From NCBI RefSeq assembly GCF_039631295.1, contig NZ_JBDIVE010000021.1, positions 1-5,492 on the forward strand: a DNA stretch of 5,492 nucleotides, read 5' to 3'. Below are positions 1 to 5,492 of the stretch, one piece after another. The notes under the pieces are model-generated. The model made no database searches. It was not told where the DNA came from and was given only the letters and a program-made list of their open reading frames with translations. Position numbers and translations under genes: made by a program. The number at the start of each line of letters is the position of its first letter. The first letter of the stretch is position 1. Origin of the DNA: Viridibacterium sediminicola. GTDB taxonomy: Bacteria > Pseudomonadota > Gammaproteobacteria > Burkholderiales > Rhodocyclaceae.

Positions 1-11
1 AAGGCAGTAAA

Positions 12-23
12 GCTCTTTAAAAA
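12..23 (+). promoter_or_regulatory. Leader boxA-like antitermination element
   Basis: The sequence GCTCTTTAAAAA resembles the rrn boxA consensus (TGCTCTTTAACA) that binds NusB-S10 and helps load the antitermination complex on nascent pre-rRNA. It sits about 140 nt before the 16S gene and just before the pre-16S processing stem, the usual place for a leader boxA. It departs from the canonical copy in the 16S-23S spacer: an A replaces the initial T, and an A replaces the C near the end. The core CTCTTTAA is identical. A boxB partner and the rrn promoters would lie left of the window, so they cannot be judged. Confidence 0.72.
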
Positions 24-52
24 TGTGACAACCGATAGGTGTGGGTGCTTGG
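23..52 (+). other. Pre-16S processing stem, 5' arm
   Basis: Positions 28-52 pair with 1712-1737 downstream of 16S. There are 13 uninterrupted pairs, one bulged A on the 3' side, then 12 more pairs, three of them G-U. Weaker pairing continues to 23/1742. This encloses the whole 16S gene in a loop, as known for RNase III processing of bacterial pre-16S rRNA. RNase III cleavage within it is inferred from family knowledge; the complementarity is read directly. Confidence 0.88.
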
Positions 53-63
53 TCTTTGGTTGG

Positions 64-85
64 GTTTCTGTCTTCGGGCAGGAGC
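64..85 (+). other. Leader hairpin with UUCG tetraloop
   Basis: Bases 64-72 pair with 77-85 around a C(UUCG)G tetraloop at 73-76, one of the most stable RNA loops known. The stem is nine pairs including several G-U. It lies in the 16S leader between the processing stem and the mature 5' end. It probably helps leader folding or early 16S assembly, but that role is inference. Confidence 0.6.
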
Positions 86-117
86 TTAAAAGCAAGAAGA
101 TTGAGTGCCAACACTTT

Positions 118-142
118 GAATCATTAAAGAAGTCAGTGATTT
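118..142 (+). other. Leader hairpin upstream of 16S
   Basis: Bases 119-125 (AATCATT) pair with 135-141 (AGTGATT) around a nine-base loop, and a further G-U pair can close at 118/142. A smaller stem, AGTG 104-107 with CACT 112-115, lies just before it. These are short A/T-rich stems in the segment removed during 16S 5' maturation. Their function is unknown. Confidence 0.4.
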
Positions 143-163
143 TTGAGTTTGGCCATTAGGATT

Positions 164-1695
<1,532 letters not shown>

Positions 1696-1711
1696 GAGCA
1701 AACGCCAGAGT

Positions 1712-1742
1712 TCAAGTATCCACAACCTATCGGTTGTTTCAT
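1712..1742 (+). other. Pre-16S processing stem, 3' arm
   Basis: This segment, which includes AACCTATCGGTTGT, is the reverse complement of the leader at 28-52 apart from one bulged A and three G-U pairs. It begins about 20 nt after the mature 16S 3' end. The position and near-perfect pairing match the RNase III stem of other rrn operons. Confidence 0.88.
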
Positions 1743-1747
1743 GCAAC

Positions 1748-1811
1748 AAGGGCTGAAGACCAGGGGCTAGTACCAGAATCGCTAGAGACTGGCCCTGAAT
1801 GCTGAACCCTT
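1748..1811 (+). other. Spacer hairpin between 16S and tRNA-Ile
   Basis: An extended stem can be drawn in three parts: AAGGG 1748-1752 with CCCTT 1807-1811, CAGGG 1761-1765 with CCCTG 1793-1797, and CTAG 1767-1770 with CTAG 1782-1785. Internal loops separate the parts. It fills most of the 127-nt gap between 16S and tRNA-Ile and ends 8 nt before the tRNA. It may present the tRNA 5' end to RNase P, but no specific role can be shown from sequence. Confidence 0.5.
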
Positions 1812-1819
1812 CACGATCA

Positions 1820-1896
1820 GGGTCAGTAGCTCAGTCGGTTAGAGCACCGTCTTGATAAGGCGGGGGTCGTAGGTTCGATTCCTACCTGACCCACCA
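1820..1896 (+). tRNA. ileT: tRNA-Ile (anticodon GAU)
   Basis: A 77-nt cloverleaf closes fully. The acceptor stem is GGGTCAG 1820-1826 with CTGACCC 1886-1892, the D stem is GCTC/GAGC, and the anticodon stem is CCGTC/GGCGG with loop TTGATAA. The anticodon GAT is at 1854-1856, and the T stem is GTAGG/CCTAC with loop TTCGATT. The discriminator is A1893 and CCA is encoded at 1894-1896. It decodes AUU and AUC. It is the first of the two spacer tRNAs, cotranscribed with 16S and 23S, and is separated from tRNA-Ala by only 9 nt (CGAAAAAAC). The symbol follows E. coli usage for the rrn-spacer Ile tRNA. Confidence 0.98.
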
Positions 1897-1905
1897 CGAA
1901 AAAAC

Positions 1906-1981
1906 GGGGGATTAGCTCAGCTGGGAGAGCACCTGCTTTGCAAGCAGGGGGTCGTCGGTTCGATCCCGTCATCCTCCACCA
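1906..1981 (+). tRNA. alaT: tRNA-Ala (anticodon UGC)
   Basis: A 76-nt cloverleaf. The acceptor stem GGGGGAT 1906-1912 pairs with ATCCTCC 1971-1977 and includes the G3-U70 wobble that alanyl-tRNA synthetase recognises. The D stem is GCTC/GAGC, and the anticodon stem is CCTGC/GCAGG with loop TTTGCAA. The anticodon TGC is at 1939-1941. The T loop is TTCGATC, the discriminator is A1978, and CCA is encoded at 1979-1981. The T stem GTCGG 1954-1958 / CCGTC 1966-1970 has a U-U mismatch at its second pair. As far as I recall this also occurs in the spacer tRNA-Ala of other Burkholderiales, so it is not taken as decay. It is the second spacer tRNA, followed by a 317-nt spacer to 23S. Confidence 0.98.
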
Positions 1982-2043
1982 AACGCTGTGTGCGTGTTGG
2001 TTGAATTCGTGTAGGTGAGGTCGGAAGTCCAGAAGGCGCGAGT

Positions 2044-2091
2044 GGTTATACATGATGGTTGAATCAACCATGATGTATGACTCTTCGGAGT
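2044..2091 (+). promoter_or_regulatory. boxB-like double hairpin before spacer boxA
   Basis: Two hairpins stand back to back and share three bases (2080-2082). The first spans 2044-2082: a 10-pair lower stem, one G-G mismatch (2054/2072), then seven pairs (ATGGTTG/CAACCAT) with a three-base loop. The second is ACTC 2080-2083 with GAGT 2088-2091 around a UUCG tetraloop closed by C-G. They end 11 nt before the boxA at 2103. A hairpin just upstream of boxA is the known boxB-boxA layout of rrn antitermination sites. The boxB label rests on position, and only one alternative may fold fully because of the overlap. Confidence 0.62.
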
Positions 2092-2102
2092 TATTCAGTT
2101 GT

Positions 2103-2115
2103 TGCTCTTTAACAA
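2103..2115 (+). promoter_or_regulatory. Spacer boxA antitermination element
   Basis: TGCTCTTTAACAA is the canonical proteobacterial rrn boxA. It is the binding site on RNA for NusB-NusE (S10), recruited with NusA, NusG and SuhB. A second boxA between the spacer tRNAs and 23S is the expected arrangement. It renews antitermination before the long 23S gene. It directly precedes the first leader helix of the pre-23S fold at 2117. Confidence 0.88.
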
Positions 2116-2116
2116 A

Positions 2117-2285
2117 GTGGAAGGCAAATGAATTACAAAATATGCGTGAGCATGCATCGCAAGATGGATGTTGCGCATGGGTTGTGATTGCATCGAGTCT
2201 ATTTGTTTGCGAACCAGCGGCAAGTAGATTCAAACAAACGATGTGCTGAGAAGTTCGCCTGTAGCGTTCCTAGATAAAACTAGGG
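2117..2285 (+). other. Pre-23S leader: 5' halves of long-range helices and local hairpins
   Basis: Three segments pair, in nested order, with the 23S trailer. 2117-2133 pairs with 5256-5272 (16 of 17), 2178-2191 with 5238-5251 (13 of 14), and 2201-2211 with 5199-5209 (11 of 11, with G-U). Local hairpins fill the gaps: ATGC-GTGA-GCAT at 2142-2153 with a GNRA loop, CGCAA 2158-2162 with TTGCG 2171-2175, and GCGAACCAGC 2209-2218 with 2245-2258 (bulged AGAA). The last is CCTAG 2269-2273 with CTAGG 2280-2284. Together they make a branched precursor structure that ends in the RNase III stem beginning at 2286. Confidence 0.72.
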
Positions 2286-2298
2286 CTCAACGTTATAG

Positions 2299-2306
<8 letters not shown>
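2286..2306 (+). other. Pre-23S terminal processing stem, 5' arm
   Basis: Positions 2286-2306 pair with 5175-5195 at 20 of 21 positions, with one C-A mismatch at 2291/5190. The inner part, 2299-2306 with 5175-5182, is helix 1 of mature 23S. The outer part extends it beyond both mature ends, where RNase III is known to cut pre-23S rRNA. Confidence 0.88.
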
Positions 2307-5174
<2,868 letters not shown>

Positions 5175-5184
<10 letters not shown>

Positions 5185-5195
5185 ATAACATTGAG
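5175..5195 (+). other. Pre-23S terminal processing stem, 3' arm
   Basis: GCTTGATCCTATAAC at 5175-5189 is the exact reverse complement of 2292-2306, and after one mismatch the pairing goes on to 5195. It covers the last bases of mature 23S and the start of the trailer, the RNase III region. Confidence 0.88.
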
Positions 5196-5198
5196 TAC

Positions 5199-5272
5199 TG
5201 CAAGCGAATGCGCCACACAGCGCAACAGCACATCGCAGCAATCACACCCCACATTATTCGTTTGCCTTCCTC
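5199..5272 (+). other. 23S trailer: 3' halves of long-range helices
   Basis: This part of the 142-nt 23S-5S spacer carries the three segments that pair back to the pre-23S leader: 5199-5209, 5238-5251 and 5256-5272. Unpaired links are short next to the helices (5196-5198 and 5252-5255), except for a 28-nt stretch at 5210-5237, rich in C and A. No gene or promoter is seen here. Confidence 0.7.
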
Positions 5273-5277
5273 CTTTG

Positions 5278-5315
5278 GTTTGCTGACCACGCTTTAAACA
5301 CAAGCAACAGCAAGC
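5278..5315 (+). other. Hairpin upstream of 5S rRNA
   Basis: GTTTGCTG 5278-5285 can pair with CAGCAAGC 5308-5315 (eight pairs, one G-U), with an inner stem GCTT 5291-5294 / AAGC 5302-5305. It ends 11 nt before the 5S 5' end, in the segment that RNase E-type cleavage would remove. The stem is moderate and its role is inferred only from position. Confidence 0.4.
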
Positions 5316-5326
5316 ACACAAGTTAC

Positions 5327-5443
5327 AGTCTGACGACCATAGCGCTTCGGTACCACCCCTTCCCATCCCGAACAGGACCGTGAAACGAAGTCGCGCCGAT
5401 GATAGTGCGGATTGCCCGCGCGAAAGTAGGTCATCGTCAGACT
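5327..5443 (+). rRNA. rrf: 5S ribosomal RNA
   Basis: About 117 nt, close to the usual 5S length. Helix I pairs 5327-5336 with 5434-5443 over ten perfect pairs. Helix II includes CTTCG 5345-5349 with CGAAG 5386-5390. The conserved loop CCATCCCGAAC ends at 5373. The helix V region pairs CGCGC 5392-5396 with GCGCG 5418-5422. Compared with the 5S I remember from other Betaproteobacteria, both sides of helix II differ together, so pairing is kept. This argues for a functional gene. It is the last gene of the operon, 10 nt before the terminator stem. Mature ends may differ by one or two bases. Confidence 0.96.
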
Positions 5444-5453
5444 ACCCCACAAC

Positions 5454-5492
5454 ACAAAGCCCCTCTCACATCTACCGTGAGCGGGGCTTTGT
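5454..5492 (+). terminator. Intrinsic terminator of the rrn operon
   Basis: ACAAAGCCCC 5454-5463 pairs perfectly with GGGGCTTTGT 5483-5492. After one T-C mismatch the stem continues with CTCAC 5465-5469 / GTGAG 5477-5481 around a seven-base loop. The stem is long and G/C-rich and lies 10 nt after 5S, as expected for the end of an rrn operon. The window ends with the stem, so only the T residues inside the 3' arm (5488-5490) are visible and any T-tract beyond is unseen. The A and T bases at the base of the stem make a bidirectional function possible. Confidence 0.9.

Noticed and set aside
1..163. Search for rrn promoters (P1/P2, UP element, discriminator) in the leader
   Set aside because: No convincing -35/-10 pair was found. 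The boxA at the left edge implies transcription starts upstream of the window.
1823..2233. A 136-codon open frame on the - strand, with peptide MTGSNRRPPACKAGALPAELI and VGIEPTTPALSRRCSNRLSY
   Set aside because: It is the antisense of tRNA-Ile, tRNA-Ala and the spacer. These peptides are known recurrent artefacts of translating tRNA genes backwards; the conserved RNA genes explain the sequence fully.

Overview
This window is one almost complete bacterial ribosomal RNA operon on the + strand: leader – 16S – tRNA-Ile(GAU) – tRNA-Ala(UGC) – 23S – 5S – terminator. It contains no credible protein-coding gene. All open reading frames here lie inside rRNA, tRNA or transcribed spacer, mostly antisense, and look like translations of structured RNA. 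The 16S, 23S and tRNA sequences resemble Betaproteobacteria, most likely Burkholderiales. Evidence includes GACGGGGACCCGCACAAG after the 16S 900 region, the ACCTTACCTACCCTTGACATG stretch before V6, and the Ile-Ala tRNA pair in the 16S-23S spacer. I could not assign a genus by eye.

Layout. Positions 1-163 are transcribed leader with a boxA-like element at the left edge, the 5' arm of the pre-16S processing stem and two hairpins; the promoters must lie upstream of the window. The 16S gene is about 164-1692. The 606-nt internal spacer (1693-2298) carries the 3' arm of the pre-16S stem, a spacer hairpin, the two tRNAs, a boxB-like pair of hairpins, a canonical boxA, and the 5' half of the pre-23S stem. 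The 23S gene is about 2299-5184 and the 5S gene about 5327-5443. The 142-nt 23S-5S spacer holds the 3' half of the pre-23S stem and a hairpin ahead of 5S. A strong hairpin terminator fills the last 39 bases, and the window stops exactly at the end of its stem.

How it works together. The operon is expected to be made as one transcript and cut by RNase III in the two long leader/trailer stems, with RNase P/E-type processing of the tRNAs and 5S. The boxA elements are expected to load the Nus antitermination complex, which keeps polymerase going through these untranslated genes. No insertion, intervening sequence or frame-disrupting element was seen in the rRNAs. Landmark functional sites (530 loop, decoding region, anti-Shine-Dalgarno, macrolide site, sarcin-ricin loop) are intact.

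No undescribed system was found. The most interesting observation is the detailed folding of the pre-23S flanks: three nested leader-trailer helices plus a terminal 21-position stem, with a mutually exclusive local hairpin.
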